Positions 17,358 through 25,807 of a stretch of 56,282 bases of DNA are shown here, piece after piece (the stretch's first letter is position 1; each line of letters opens with the position of its first letter). Position numbers and translations under genes: made by a program. Under the pieces are notes generated by a model. The model did not search any database, had not been told where the DNA came from, and worked only from the letters and a program-made list of their open reading frames with translations. Source of the DNA: Nitrospirota bacterium (GTDB taxonomy: Bacteria > Nitrospirota > UBA9217); the NCBI GenBank assembly GCA_029858565.1, contig JAOUEV010000015.1, positions 1-56,282 of the forward strand. Reading direction: 5' to 3'.

Positions 17358-17399
17358 TCCCCGCGCGTTCCTGCGCGGCAATCACCAGGAAGGAGCGGC

Positions 17400-17813
17400 A
17401 TGATCAGCTTCAATAAAGTCATCCTCCTCGGCAACCTCACCCGTGACCCCGAGGTCCGGTACCTGCCCAGCGGCACCGCCGTGGCGAGCTTCGCCATCGC
17501 CGTGAACCGCCGGTACAAGCAGGGAGACGAGACCAAGGACGAGGTGAGCTACATCGACATTGTCGTGTTCGGCAAGACCGCGGAGAACTGCGGCCAGTAC
17601 CTGAACAAGGGCGATGCCATCCTGGTGGACGGCCGGCTGCAGCAGCGCCGGTGGGACGACAAGGAGTCCGGTCAAAAGCGCAGCAAGGTGGAAGTGGTTG
17701 CGCAGACCGTCAATTTCATGCCGAAACGTTCCGGCCAGACGCCCCGCGGGGGCGACAGCCAGTCGGAACCCATGCCCGAGCCGCCGGTGGACGAAGGGGA
17801 TATTCCCTTTTGA
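17400..17813 (+). CDS. ssb: Single-stranded DNA-binding protein
   Basis: A 137-residue SSB with an OB fold at residues 1-105 (NKVILLGNLTRDPEVRYLPSG, YIDIVVFGKTAENCGQYL, GDAILVDGRLQQRRWDD) and the conserved acidic tail ending DEGDIPF, which recruits replication and repair proteins. It lies between rpsF and rpsR as in many bacteria; an AGGAAGGAG SD precedes the ATG at 17400. Confidence 0.97.
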   Translation: MISFNKVILLGNLTRDPEVRYLPSGTAVASFAIAVNRRYKQGDETKDEVSYIDIVVFGKTAENCGQYLNKGDAILVDGRLQQRRWDDKESGQKRSKVEVVAQTVNFMPKRSGQTPRGGDSQSEPMPEPPVDEGDIPF

Positions 17814-17866
17814 CGTGATCCATCAGCCCGCGGCCCGGCACCAGAACAATTAAGGAGCCAACAATC

Positions 17867-18205
17867 ATGGCAGAAACAACTGAAAGCAGGCCGGCATCAT
17901 CCCCCCGGCCGGAAGGCAGGCCCTCGGGGCCCCGTCCTCCTCATCGTGAGGGCGGCAGACCCGGCGGCGACCGCAAGCGCCGGTTCCAGGTCCGGAAAAA
18001 GGTTTGCCGGTTCTGCGTCGACAAGTCGCCGTTCATCGACTACAAGGACCTCAAGACCCTGAAGTTCTTCATCACCGAGCGGGGCAAGATCCTCCCCCGC
18101 CGCATTTCCGGCAATTGCGCCCGTCATCAGCGCGAGATCACCGTGGCGATCCAGCGCAGCAGGAACATCGCGCTGCTGCCGTTCTCCGGCGACAAGAGCA
18201 ACTAG
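17867..18205 (+). CDS. rpsR: 30S ribosomal protein bS18
   Basis: A 112-residue S18 with an N-terminal extension of about 40 residues rich in Arg, Pro and Gly, then the conserved core: [46 protein letters not shown]. The CxxC pair is kept. The extension is longer than in E. coli. It partners S6 in the platform of the 30S subunit. The SD (AAGGAG) lies 10 nt before the ATG. Confidence 0.96.
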   Translation: MAETTESRPASSPRPEGRPSGPRPPHREGGRPGGDRKRRFQVRKKVCRFCVDKSPFIDYKDLKTLKFFITERGKILPRRISGNCARHQREITVAIQRSRNIALLPFSGDKSN

Positions 18206-18244
18206 ACCCGGAGCATCATCACACCTTCAAGGGAAACCCGTCGT

Positions 18245-18340
18245 ATTGCGGATTTCGGATTGCGGATTTCGGATTTAACATCTTCGGACTTTTCCAAAGC
18301 TGTTATTCCGCAATCAACAATCTACGATCCGCAACCGATT
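18245..18340. repeat. GCGGATTTCGG intergenic repeat element
   Basis: A 14-bp unit, ATTGCGGATTTCGG, occurs twice in perfect tandem (18245-18258, 18259-18272). Inverted relatives (ATTCCGCAAT, GATCCGCAACC) follow up to about 18340, so the whole can fold back. A similar element is at 54313-54410, and relatives (TGCGGAGTGCGGA) sit inside hypF. It looks like a dispersed low-complexity repeat. Confidence 0.6.
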
Positions 18341-18374
18341 GGGTTTCCTTTTTTTTGATAGAAGCGGAGATACC

Positions 18375-19310
18375 ATGAACGTTCGACCGACCATCATTGC
18401 CGCGCTCCAGGCGGCGGGACTGTCCCTTGCCGGTTTTCTTATTCCCGTTCTTGGGCAGATAGCAGTTCTGTTCGTTCCTGTCCCGCTGATCACGGCCACG
18501 GTCCTCCATGGACGCAGGGCAGGCGTATCCGCTATGGTCATAGCCGCGGCACTGGTGGCAGTGATCGTTTCCCTCCATGCCGCTGTTGTCCTTTTCGTGC
18601 TCGCCCTCGGCTGCATGGCCCTTGCCATCGCAGGCGGGATGCTCAGGAACCTGCGCCACGAGACCATCGTGCTCCTGGGCGGACTGGTACCGCTTGTGCT
18701 CCTTGTGATCGTTCTGGCACCGGTGTTCATGGAAGCGGGAAAACCACCTGTTGCGGTCGCAGAGGAGTATCTCCGGACAAGCCTGGCGGAATCCCGCGAA
18801 CTGTACACCAAGATGGGGCTCACCGAGATCGTGCAGTCCCTTGATTCCTTTGGCGAGAACGTCATCTTTTACGCCGCGCGGCTCATCCCCGGGATCATCA
18901 TCACCACCACCCTGATGCAGGCCCTGTTCTGCTACGGCATCGCACGTGCGATCGTACTCCGAAGGCGTCCGGACCTGCCCCTTGCAGCCCGGCCTCCGCT
19001 GGCCTTGTGGCACCTTCCTGACCAGTGGGTATGGGGCCTGATCATCACCCTGCTCTTAGTGGCACTTCCCGATCCCGCGGCACGATTCACCGGACTGAAC
19101 CTGCTCTGCCTCTGCCTTCTCGCGTACACGGTCCAGGGCACCGCGCTGGTGGACCATTTCCTGCGCAAGGTCCGGATCCCGACGCTCATGCGGAGCGTTC
19201 TGCACGCCATCATCCTGACACTCCCCTCGGTCGTAGCAGTCATCGCGCTCGGGGTCGTGGACATATGGGCTGATTTCCGCAAAGTCAGAACGCCTTTGGT
19301 AAAAAGTTGA
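18375..19310 (+). CDS. DUF2232 family membrane protein
   Basis: A 311-residue integral membrane protein with about eight hydrophobic segments. It fits DUF2232 (YybS-like), often found next to rpsR/rplI; here it follows rpsR after a repeat element, while rplI and dnaB, often next in this cluster, are absent. The start at 18375 is preceded by GGAG 6 nt upstream; the sequence before it in frame is repeat-derived. Function unknown; may be a membrane transporter component. Confidence 0.75.
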   Translation: MNVRPTIIAALQAAGLSLAGFLIPVLGQIAVLFVPVPLITATVLHGRRAGVSAMVIAAALVAVIVSLHAAVVLFVLALGCMALAIAGGMLRNLRHETIVLLGGLVPLVLLVIVLAPVFMEAGKPPVAVAEEYLRTSLAESRELYTKMGLTEIVQSLDSFGENVIFYAARLIPGIIITTTLMQALFCYGIARAIVLRRRPDLPLAARPPLALWHLPDQWVWGLIITLLLVALPDPAARFTGLNLLCLCLLAYTVQGTALVDHFLRKVRIPTLMRSVLHAIILTLPSVVAVIALGVVDIWADFRKVRTPLVKS

Positions 19311-19466
19311 AAACCACCGCATAAGGTCCTTTTCGCGCCTTCACTCCTGGCCATGCGTTTTGTGTCATATATCTTCTCCGCGTGCTTTAATTCTCTGCGC
19401 GAAGCAGACCCTTGTCATTGTTGTTTCCCCACATTCTTTCTTTTTCCTTTTGCCCCGTCCGAATTC

Positions 19467-19475
19467 TGGTATAAT
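19467..19475 (+). promoter_or_regulatory. Extended -10 promoter of the DUF507-GGDEF unit
   Basis: TGGTATAAT, an extended -10 with a perfect TATAAT at 19470-19475, 24 nt before the first DUF507 start. The -35 region is poor. Confidence 0.5.
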
Positions 19476-19498
19476 GCACCGCAAGGCGGGGGCACTCC

Positions 19499-19780
19499 AT
19501 GCGACTGACAAAAGACATGATCCAGCATATTTCCGAGGCCATTGCGACGAACCTTGTTTCCAAGCATGTCGCGACAATGAACACCGCCCGTCCGGAGCTC
19601 GTCGCCAGGATCGCCGAGACCATCACGGCAGATCTCCTGGCAGAGGACAAGCTGAACAAGGAAGTGGAAAAGTTGCTCTCCGCCCATGAAGCGGAGATAT
19701 CCAGGGGCGGCATGGACTATCGCAAGGTCTTTGAACTGACCAAGCAGAAGCTCGCAAAGGAACGGGGTATCGTACTATGA
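19499..19780 (+). CDS. DUF507 family protein (first copy)
   Basis: A 93-residue protein of the DUF507 family: starts MRLTKDMIQHISEAIATNL and is mostly helical, with an acidic middle (ADLLAEDKLNKEVEKLL) and ends QKLAKERGIVL. No enzyme motif and no membrane segment. It overlaps the second DUF507 gene by 4 bp. DUF507 genes come in such pairs; their role is unknown. Confidence 0.85.
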   Translation: MRLTKDMIQHISEAIATNLVSKHVATMNTARPELVARIAETITADLLAEDKLNKEVEKLLSAHEAEISRGGMDYRKVFELTKQKLAKERGIVL

Positions 19781-20055
19781 GGCTTTCTGAAGACCGGATA
19801 TCCCATATCTCCCACCTGGTCCAGGACGCGATCATCAAGACCAAGCTCATCACCTCCACCCACGGCGATGACAAGGTGCTGCGGGAGATCAAGCACACCA
19901 TCACCGATGAGCTCAAGTTCGACGACGAGGTGGACACCCTGGTCCGCCGCACGATCCAGTCCCTTTCCCGCCGGGTCCCGGAAGGCAGTCCTGAATGGGA
20001 AGTGCTGTACCGGAAATACCGGGAGGAAGAGCTCCGGAGGAAGAACAAGCTTTGA
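19777..20055 (+). CDS. DUF507 family protein (second copy)
   Basis: A 92-residue paralogue of the preceding gene: MRLSEDRISHISHLVQDAI, a helical body with DELKFDDEVDTLVRRTIQSL, and a C-terminus typical of the second member (GSPEWEVLYRKYREEELRR). It overlaps the GGDEF gene start (TTGA), so all three genes are translationally coupled. The two proteins probably form a hetero-oligomer; this is inference. Confidence 0.85.
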   Translation: MRLSEDRISHISHLVQDAIIKTKLITSTHGDDKVLREIKHTITDELKFDDEVDTLVRRTIQSLSRRVPEGSPEWEVLYRKYREEELRRKNKL

Positions 20056-22223
20056 GCACGGTCACGGTTACCGGTCTCATTGTGTACTGCGCTGTTGCGG
20101 GCGCTGGACTTTTCATTAACCGGGGCCTGTCCCAGCCCCTCTTTGTCTATCTCTGGCTGGCCGGCTACCTCTACCTTCTGTTCCGCGTTGCCTACGATGC
20201 CTATATTTCCCGGGAGAACTTCCGCCCCTTTCCCCTGATCGTCCTCGGCATCATCCTGCTCAATTTCCTTGTCCAGATCAGCGGGGGCCTTGGTTCCTAC
20301 CTGTGGCCGTTCTATTTCCTTTATGCCGTGGTCATAGCCGCGTTCTCGCCGCCCCGACGGACCTATGGCATGATCGCGGTCATGATCGCAATCGAATCGG
20401 CCAATCTGCTCCAGACCCTGTCCCGTGCCGATCTATCCGCCCGCTGGCACGTCTACGCCGGTTTCGGCCTGACGCTTGCCGGAGTCTCTGCAGTTGCTTC
20501 CCATATCATGCAGCGGTCCCGCCAGGAAGTCGTACAGGTCCGCGACGCCCATGACCGGATGCTGGCGCAAGCTGAATCGCTCGATCCCCTCACCCAGCCG
20601 GCACGTCTCGAATCCCTTGCGCCGGAAAACCGGACGGCATCCCATCTGCGGACCGTTCGTTTGCGGCAGAACGACTTCAACAGTCTTATCGACATGATCT
20701 TCGGGTTCGTTCCCGCGCACACCTACGCACTTTTCCTGCGGGAGCCCCGCGAAGGAGATTCTTTCGCGCTGCAGGCGATCCGGTCCGAGAGCGGCAGCGC
20801 TGTCCTTCCGGTCGGGACGGTCCTGGACCCGCAAAAGAGAGGCCTCATCGATGTCTGCGCCGAGCAGCGTCAGCCGCAATACCTCTCCGATCTCGCCGCC
20901 ATGAGCATGCCCCTGCATACCCTGGGCTACTACCGGGAGGATCTCCGTGAGTTCGCGGTTCGATCGTACCTTGTGCTTCCTATCGTAAAGGACGGACGGA
21001 CCATCGCGGTGCTTGCCGTGGACAGCCGGGAGCCCGGCGCCTTTTCCCTGGAGACCCAGGACATGCTGGAAAAGTTCGCCCCTTTTTTCCTCCAGATCAT
21101 CGACAACATCGACATGTCCCTCCTGCTCAAGACCCGTGCGGACCATTTCGGCGTCCTGCATGTAATGAGCACGGAACTGAGCAAAAGCCTTTGGTTCGGC
21201 GACACAATGCGTGCGATCATCCCGCAGCTTCGCGGCATCGTGCCCTTCGATCTCTGCGCCTGCGTGCTGGCAGGAGAGCAGGATGGCGGACAGACGCTCA
21301 CGCTGGCCGCCCTGTCGGGATACGACGCAACGCTCCTGGGATCATCATTCCCGCTGAGCGACAGCACGGTCGTCGGCAGCATGTGGAAGCACTGGCAGAG
21401 CCAGAACGACCAGAAGAACCTTGCCTACTATTCCGCGGACCTCGGGGACCGGGGACGCGAAATATCCTTGTTCCCCTTCAAGGAGCTTCAAAAACCGATC
21501 CGGTCGCTCTACGGACGCCTCCTTGTCGCCAAGGACCCTCTGCGGGCGGAATCCTACATCCTCCGGGGCGCCGTATTCCTTGCGTCGTTCCGCCCGAACG
21601 CGTTCACCGAGTACCACCGTGAAATCCTGCTGGACACGCTGATGAACCAGGTCTCCCAGGTTGCGCACAACTCCCTGCTCTATCAACAGATCGAGAACAT
21701 GGCCCGCACCGACGGATTGACCGGTCTGCTGAACCACCGGACCTTCATGGAGAAGCTGCAGGAAAAGAAACGCGAAATGGAACGGCGGCCCCACCCCTTC
21801 TCGATCCTGCTGATGGACATCGACAAGTTCAAGAACGTCAACGACACCTATGGGCACCCCGTAGGCGATCTGGCCATCAAGGCCGTGGCACGGGTGCTTC
21901 GCGAGACGGTCAGGACCACGGACTTCGTTGCCCGGTACGGCGGCGAGGAGTTCGCCGTCGGCATGATCGAGACCGACATCAAGGGCGCAGAATTGATGGC
22001 CGAGCGGGTGCGCAAGATCATGGAGCAGACCGTTGCAGCGCGCATCCCAGGAGGAGAGCTCAAGGTCACGCTCAGCATCGGCGTAGCTTCATTCCCCGAG
22101 GACACGAAGAACACAGCAGACCTGGTGTCCATGGCCGATGAAGCGCTCTATCACGCGAAACGCTCCGGCCGGAATCGTGTCTGTCTCCATCGCGACGCAG
22201 CGAAAACGCCTTCCAATTCCTGA
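20052..22223 (+). CDS. Membrane-bound GAF-GGDEF diguanylate cyclase
   Basis: About 723 residues. A TTG at 20052, overlapping the DUF507 stop and preceded by GGAGGAAG, is the likely start; an ATG at 19995 would lie deep inside DUF507. The N-terminus has about six membrane helices (to about residue 155), then two GAF-like regions (about 200-350 and 380-540), and a GGDEF domain from about 555 (DGLTGLLNHRTF, LLMDIDKFKNVNDTYGH) with an intact active-site loop RYGGEEF, so it should make cyclic di-GMP. No clear RxxD inhibitory site was seen before the GGEEF. Coupled to the two DUF507 genes. Confidence 0.88.
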   Translation: MSTVTVTGLIVYCAVAGAGLFINRGLSQPLFVYLWLAGYLYLLFRVAYDAYISRENFRPFPLIVLGIILLNFLVQISGGLGSYLWPFYFLYAVVIAAFSPPRRTYGMIAVMIAIESANLLQTLSRADLSARWHVYAGFGLTLAGVSAVASHIMQRSRQEVVQVRDAHDRMLAQAESLDPLTQPARLESLAPENRTASHLRTVRLRQNDFNSLIDMIFGFVPAHTYALFLREPREGDSFALQAIRSESGSAVLPVGTVLDPQKRGLIDVCAEQRQPQYLSDLAAMSMPLHTLGYYREDLREFAVRSYLVLPIVKDGRTIAVLAVDSREPGAFSLETQDMLEKFAPFFLQIIDNIDMSLLLKTRADHFGVLHVMSTELSKSLWFGDTMRAIIPQLRGIVPFDLCACVLAGEQDGGQTLTLAALSGYDATLLGSSFPLSDSTVVGSMWKHWQSQNDQKNLAYYSADLGDRGREISLFPFKELQKPIRSLYGRLLVAKDPLRAESYILRGAVFLASFRPNAFTEYHREILLDTLMNQVSQVAHNSLLYQQIENMARTDGLTGLLNHRTFMEKLQEKKREMERRPHPFSILLMDIDKFKNVNDTYGHPVGDLAIKAVARVLRETVRTTDFVARYGGEEFAVGMIETDIKGAELMAERVRKIMEQTVAARIPGGELKVTLSIGVASFPEDTKNTADLVSMADEALYHAKRSGRNRVCLHRDAAKTPSNS

Positions 22224-22337
22224 TCTCAAGGGCAATAAAGCGATATGCCCGTCGGACCAACCGGAGAAGAGCACTTTTCAATGACCTGCTTTTCTCCGCG
22301 CCTCGGCGGCAAATAGCCAAGAGTCTGCCATTGACGC

Positions 22338-22423
22338 TCCCTGCAGCAAGCTGCAGGGAATCTAGATCCTCAAGGTGGGCTCATTATCCTATTCGCTCGC
22401 TAACCCCGCAGCAAGCTACGGGG
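22338..22423. repeat. Pair of CCCxGCAGC-AA-GC palindromes
   Basis: Two related hairpins: TCCCTGCAGC-AA-GCTGCAGGGA (22338-22359, perfect) and CCCCGCAGC-AA-GCTACGGGG (22404-22423, one mismatch), followed by similar words (GGAATCT, GGAATGCGCTCGC). They look like copies of a dispersed palindromic repeat. They fill the 250 bp before the sigma-factor gene; no gene was seen here. Confidence 0.6.
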
Positions 22424-22474
22424 AATGCGCTCGCTGCTGGATTCAACCTTTATCGCCCCTCCGGGTCTCATCCA

Positions 22475-23047
22475 ATGAAGAACGGCACCCTTATGGAAGA
22501 GGACATCAACCTGCTAGACCGGTTCGCCGCCGGCGACCGTGAGGCGTTCAACGACCTCGTCCGGAAGTATCAGAAACCGTTATATTCCCTGCTGTTCCGG
22601 ATGGTCAGCGACCACGATGACGCCGCGGACCTTCTCCAGAAGACCCTGGTGAAGGCATTCACGGGCGCGGGGGGATTCGAGCGCCGTTCGAGCTTCAAGA
22701 CCTGGCTTTATCAGATCGCCATCAACCTGGCAAAGAACCTGTATCGCGACCGCGCGCGGCTGGCCCAGGTGCCGATCGATGATGTGGTGATCAGCCGGGA
22801 CCCCGGGACCGTGGACGCGCTCATCAGAAAGCAGGCCCGGCAGCGGCTGCACCAGGCAATGGTGGACCTGCCGGAAAAACAGCGGCTCACGGTTATGCTT
22901 CGGGTTCAGCAGCAGAAGTCCTTTGCAGAGATCTCGGCAATCCTGGGCTGTTCGCTGGGGACCGCAAAAGCCAATTATCACCACGGGGTCCGGAAATTGA
23001 AGGTCTCGCTGGCGGACGCTGTCGCGGTTCCTGAAAAAGAGGAGTGA
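22475..23047 (+). CDS. ECF-type RNA polymerase sigma factor
   Basis: About 190 residues with region 2 (DREAFNDLVRKYQKPLYSLLF, then DDAADLLQKTLVKAF) and region 4 (LPEKQRLTVMLRVQQQKSFAE, then LGCSLGTAKANYHHGVRKLK), separated by a short linker, as in group 4 sigma factors. Starts considered: 22475 and 22493 (ATG GAA GAG GAC); neither has a clear SD. The frame upstream of 22475 is repeat-derived and is left out. It is followed 4 bp later by its presumed anti-sigma factor. Confidence 0.9.
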   Translation: MKNGTLMEEDINLLDRFAAGDREAFNDLVRKYQKPLYSLLFRMVSDHDDAADLLQKTLVKAFTGAGGFERRSSFKTWLYQIAINLAKNLYRDRARLAQVPIDDVVISRDPGTVDALIRKQARQRLHQAMVDLPEKQRLTVMLRVQQQKSFAEISAILGCSLGTAKANYHHGVRKLKVSLADAVAVPEKEE

Positions 23048-23051
23048 TCCC

Positions 23052-23672
23052 ATGACCTGCACAAATACCCACCTACGGGAAATGCTGCCGTCCTTCCTTG
23101 AAGGATCTCTTGACGCAGAAGGGATGGCGCTGGTCCGCGGTCATATCGCCCGTTGCAGCGAATGTTCCGATGAGCTGGAACTGCTCGGGATGATGTCGGA
23201 TGAGCAGGTCCCGGACCCGGGTGAGGCCTTCTGGGCAGCCCTCCCCGACCGGGTCTACCGTGAAACACAGCGCACCCTCGCGGAGAAGCGGACCCGCAGC
23301 GGCTGGCTGCGGGAATGGTGGTCCGGTATGCCGGTCCGCGGAGCGATCGCTTTTGCCATGATCGTGCTCGTTTCCCTGGTCCTGCTGCGACCGGCGCACC
23401 GGATTCAGCCGGAGACAACCGGGAGAATCGGCGATACCACGCTCGAGGATCTCTACGACGGGCCTGCGGCTGTCGCGGACCTGGGACCATCGGATATCAC
23501 CCTGCTCAACGACTGGCTTGAACGGGAGATCACGGTGCTCCGACAGGATCTCGGCCGCACGGCGATCAGCGCCAACGGTTTCGGCCGAACCCTGGATGAG
23601 GACCTGTCGACAATGGACCGCGAGGAGCTTGACGACCTCGTCGCCGAGCTCTCCCGAAAACAGGAGGTATGA
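23052..23672 (+). CDS. Anti-sigma factor with zinc-finger (zf-HC2) domain
   Basis: A 206-residue bitopic protein: an N-terminal zinc-binding anti-sigma domain with HIARCSEC (HxxxCxxC) at about residues 34-41, one membrane segment (about 97-115, AIAFAMIVLVSLVLL), and a periplasmic part of about 90 residues. It would hold the sigma factor at the inner membrane. Its stop overlaps the next gene's region, with AGGAGG just before. Role inferred from domain and position. Confidence 0.85.
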   Translation: MTCTNTHLREMLPSFLEGSLDAEGMALVRGHIARCSECSDELELLGMMSDEQVPDPGEAFWAALPDRVYRETQRTLAEKRTRSGWLREWWSGMPVRGAIAFAMIVLVSLVLLRPAHRIQPETTGRIGDTTLEDLYDGPAAVADLGPSDITLLNDWLEREITVLRQDLGRTAISANGFGRTLDEDLSTMDREELDDLVAELSRKQEV

Positions 23673-23674
23673 CC

Positions 23675-24292
23675 ATGAAAAGAAGCACGCAACGGATTCT
23701 CGCGCTCACGGCGGTACTGGCCCTTTCGGCTTCGGCCGTGATGGCGGAGCAGCGCCCGCCCGCGGGCCCGCCGCCGTCCGTGGAAGAGGACCCGGGTCCG
23801 GATTCCGGGCCAGGCGCCCGACAGCGCGAGGAGGCCCGGAAGAAGATCGAGGTGATCAGGATCGCCCGGCTGACCGAGGCGCTCAAACTTGACGAGAAGA
23901 CCGCATCCCGCTTCATCCCGGCGATCACGGCACTGGACCTGAAGCGGCGGTCATCCATGATGGACCATCGCCTGCTCATAATGGAACTGCGGAAACAGCT
24001 CAGGACATCGCCGGTGGACACGGCCAAGCTCAAGGAAACCATCGACCGCTACACCAGCAGCCAGCGGGACATGATGAAGCTCCGCGACAAGGAGCTTGAT
24101 ACGGCCCGGGAGCACCTCACCACGGAGCAGCTTGCCCGCTACTTGCTGTTCCAGCAGGACTTCATGCGCGAGGTCCGGGAGATCATCTCAGGAACGCGCG
24201 GCCACGGTATGGGGATGGGCATAGGCCCTGGTCGCGGTCAGGGCCGCGGTCCAGGCATGAACCGGCAATCGCCCGCCGCGCCCGCAGATTGA
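23675..24292 (+). CDS. Periplasmic Spy/CnrX-like sensor (heavy-metal resistance family)
   Basis: About 205 residues with a clear Sec signal peptide (LALTAVLALSASAVMA/E). The mature protein has a Pro-rich start, then long helices with the ALKLDEKTASRFIPAITALD and LTTEQLARYLLFQQDFMREV patterns of the CpxP/Spy/CnrX all-helical group, and a C-terminus rich in Gly, Met and Arg (GHGMGMGIGPGRGQGRGPGM) that could bind copper or other metals. The ATG at 23675 has AGGAGG at proper spacing; an ATG two codons earlier is too close to it. Probably the signal sensor of the sigma/anti-sigma pair. Confidence 0.75.
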   Translation: MKRSTQRILALTAVLALSASAVMAEQRPPAGPPPSVEEDPGPDSGPGARQREEARKKIEVIRIARLTEALKLDEKTASRFIPAITALDLKRRSSMMDHRLLIMELRKQLRTSPVDTAKLKETIDRYTSSQRDMMKLRDKELDTAREHLTTEQLARYLLFQQDFMREVREIISGTRGHGMGMGIGPGRGQGRGPGMNRQSPAAPAD

Positions 24293-24318
24293 CTGTGAAC
24301 GCGAAAAAGTGCTACCCC

Positions 24319-24353
24319 GAAGCCGGGCCAGGCCTCCTGTCCCGGCTTCTTTG
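24319..24353 (+). terminator. Rho-independent terminator of the sigma operon
   Basis: Perfect 9-bp stem GAAGCCGGG (24319-24327) / CCCGGCTTC (24341-24349), 13-nt loop, then TTTGT. It lies 27 bp after the stop codon of the sensor gene. Confidence 0.75.
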
Positions 24354-24424
24354 TCCCCGGTCCCGACATCTGCAGACCTTCAATTCCAGACACTCTCCGC
24401 ACCGGCCGGCCGTCCTCTCGGTTA

Positions 24425-24454
24425 TTGACTTCATTACCGGGAAATCCGTATAAT
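24425..24454 (+). promoter_or_regulatory. Sigma-70 promoter of the YkgJ-like gene
   Basis: TTGACT (24425-24430), 18-nt spacer, perfect TATAAT (24449-24454); about 42 nt before the ATG at 24497. Confidence 0.7.
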
Positions 24455-24496
24455 CCTTCACCGTTCATCACGACAGGAAGAGGACAGCACGGACGC

Positions 24497-25111
24497 ATGA
24501 AAAAGATCATAAGGAACTACTCACGGTTTCTCAAGCTCACATCGGACCAATACGCATCGGCATCGCAGAAGAACAAGGTAAAATGCAAACGGGGCTGCTA
24601 TGAATGCTGCACGGTGGGCTTTTTCGACATCACGCTGCTCGACGCCCTCCACCTCAGGGAAAGCCTGAAACAGGTGCCGCCGCACATCCGGAAGAGGGTT
24701 CTGGACAAGGCGAACGAACAGCTTGACCTGCTGGAAAAAAAGGGCGCCTTCTCACGGGAAGATCCCCTTCTCAAGTCCCTCAAGGCGATCGATTCCATCT
24801 CCCGCCGCTCGGCCAAGATGAGCTGCCCCGCGCTGAACGAGACCGGCGGATGCCTTATCTACGAGCATCGCCCCCATATCTGCAGGATCTTCGGCCCCAC
24901 GATCCGCGGCAAGCGACGGGCAGTGCATCTTGAAGGATGCGGGTATTTCACCCGGGACATTCCCGAAGCAGACTTCCCGATCCTGAGCAACTATAAGGAT
25001 GAGGAGGTCCTTCTCAAGGCCATGTTCACCAAGGCCGGAAAGAAGCGCAAGCGGGAGGTGGACACCATCATCCCGGCCGCTTTGACGCTCGACCTGAAGA
25101 AGTGGCTGTAG
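24497..25111 (+). CDS. YkgJ-like Cys cluster protein
   Basis: A 204-residue cytoplasmic protein of the CxxCxxCC family (YkgJ/FliB-like), thought to bind an iron-sulfur cluster or zinc. Visible: CKRGCYECC at about residues 29-37, then CPALNETGGCLIYEHRPHIC (about 113-132) and GCGYF. The start at 24497 gives MKKIIRNYSRFLKLTSDQ. Basic C-terminus. It is followed 8 bp later by the Nudix gene. No specific substrate can be given. Confidence 0.8.
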   Translation: MKKIIRNYSRFLKLTSDQYASASQKNKVKCKRGCYECCTVGFFDITLLDALHLRESLKQVPPHIRKRVLDKANEQLDLLEKKGAFSREDPLLKSLKAIDSISRRSAKMSCPALNETGGCLIYEHRPHICRIFGPTIRGKRRAVHLEGCGYFTRDIPEADFPILSNYKDEEVLLKAMFTKAGKKRKREVDTIIPAALTLDLKKWL

Positions 25112-25119
25112 TTCACCCC

Positions 25120-25668
25120 ATGGAGATCGTCGATAAAATCGTCCGCTGGCAAGGCACGTTCATGCGTGCCGTCGAGATACACTACCGGGACGCTCATGGA
25201 GCGATGCGGACCTGGGAGGCGGTCGAGCGGGTCGGCATCGGCGGCATTGTCGTCATGGTCGCCGTGACTCCGGACGGCTCGGTGCTCCTGGAAAAACAGT
25301 TCCGGCCTCCACTCGGCCGGGATGTCATAGAACTGCCCGCCGGACTCGTGGATCCCGGCGAGACCATGGAAGCCGCGGCACTTCGGGAATTGATCGAGGA
25401 AACAGGATGGTCGGCGCGTGAGATACGGTTCCTGGCCGAGGGTCCGGTCTCATCGGGCGCATCGGCCGAGGTCCTGCGCTCCTATCTCTGCACCGGCCTC
25501 GAACAGATCGGAAAACAGGGCGGTGACGATAACGAGATCATCGAGGTCATCCAGCAGCCGCTGCAATCGGTCCATGACTATCTCATGAGCGAGCAGCGGT
25601 CCGGGACACTCGTCGATCTCAAGGTATACGGACTCCTGGAGCTTGCTCGAAAGATCCTTGCCCGGTGA
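25120..25668 (+). CDS. Nudix hydrolase (ADP-ribose pyrophosphatase type)
   Basis: A 182-residue enzyme with a complete Nudix box, GLVDPGETMEAAALRELIEE followed by TGW (about residues 79-101), and an upstream MVAVTPDGSVLLEKQFRPPLG typical of ADP-ribose pyrophosphatases; the EVIEVIQ-like region after the box also fits. It likely cleaves ADP-ribose or similar NDP-sugars. The ATG at 25120 fits the family N-terminus. It lies in the same transcript as the YkgJ-like gene and just before glycogen phosphorylase. Confidence 0.9.
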   Translation: MEIVDKIVRWQGTFMRAVEIHYRDAHGAMRTWEAVERVGIGGIVVMVAVTPDGSVLLEKQFRPPLGRDVIELPAGLVDPGETMEAAALRELIEETGWSAREIRFLAEGPVSSGASAEVLRSYLCTGLEQIGKQGGDDNEIIEVIQQPLQSVHDYLMSEQRSGTLVDLKVYGLLELARKILAR

Positions 25669-25743
25669 CCCGAACATGCCCGGACCGAAGGTCCGCCCGG
25701 GTCATCCCGGTCACCATGGTCCTCTTCCCCACACCTGCCTGTG

Positions 25744-25772
25744 TTGAAAAAACGGGCCGCATCTGCTATTCT
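25744..25772 (+). promoter_or_regulatory. Sigma-70 promoter of the glycogen phosphorylase gene
   Basis: TTGAAA (25744-25749), 17-nt spacer, TATTCT (25767-25772), 35 nt before the ATG at 25808. Confidence 0.6.
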
Positions 25773-25807
25773 TTTACGAGATAATTGCTTCAGAATCGGG
25801 GTCTTGC

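Noticed and set aside
25669-25720. Terminator after the Nudix gene (CCCGGACC-GAA-GGTCCGCCCGGG)
   Set aside because: The stem is imperfect and no T-tract follows; left out as unsupported.
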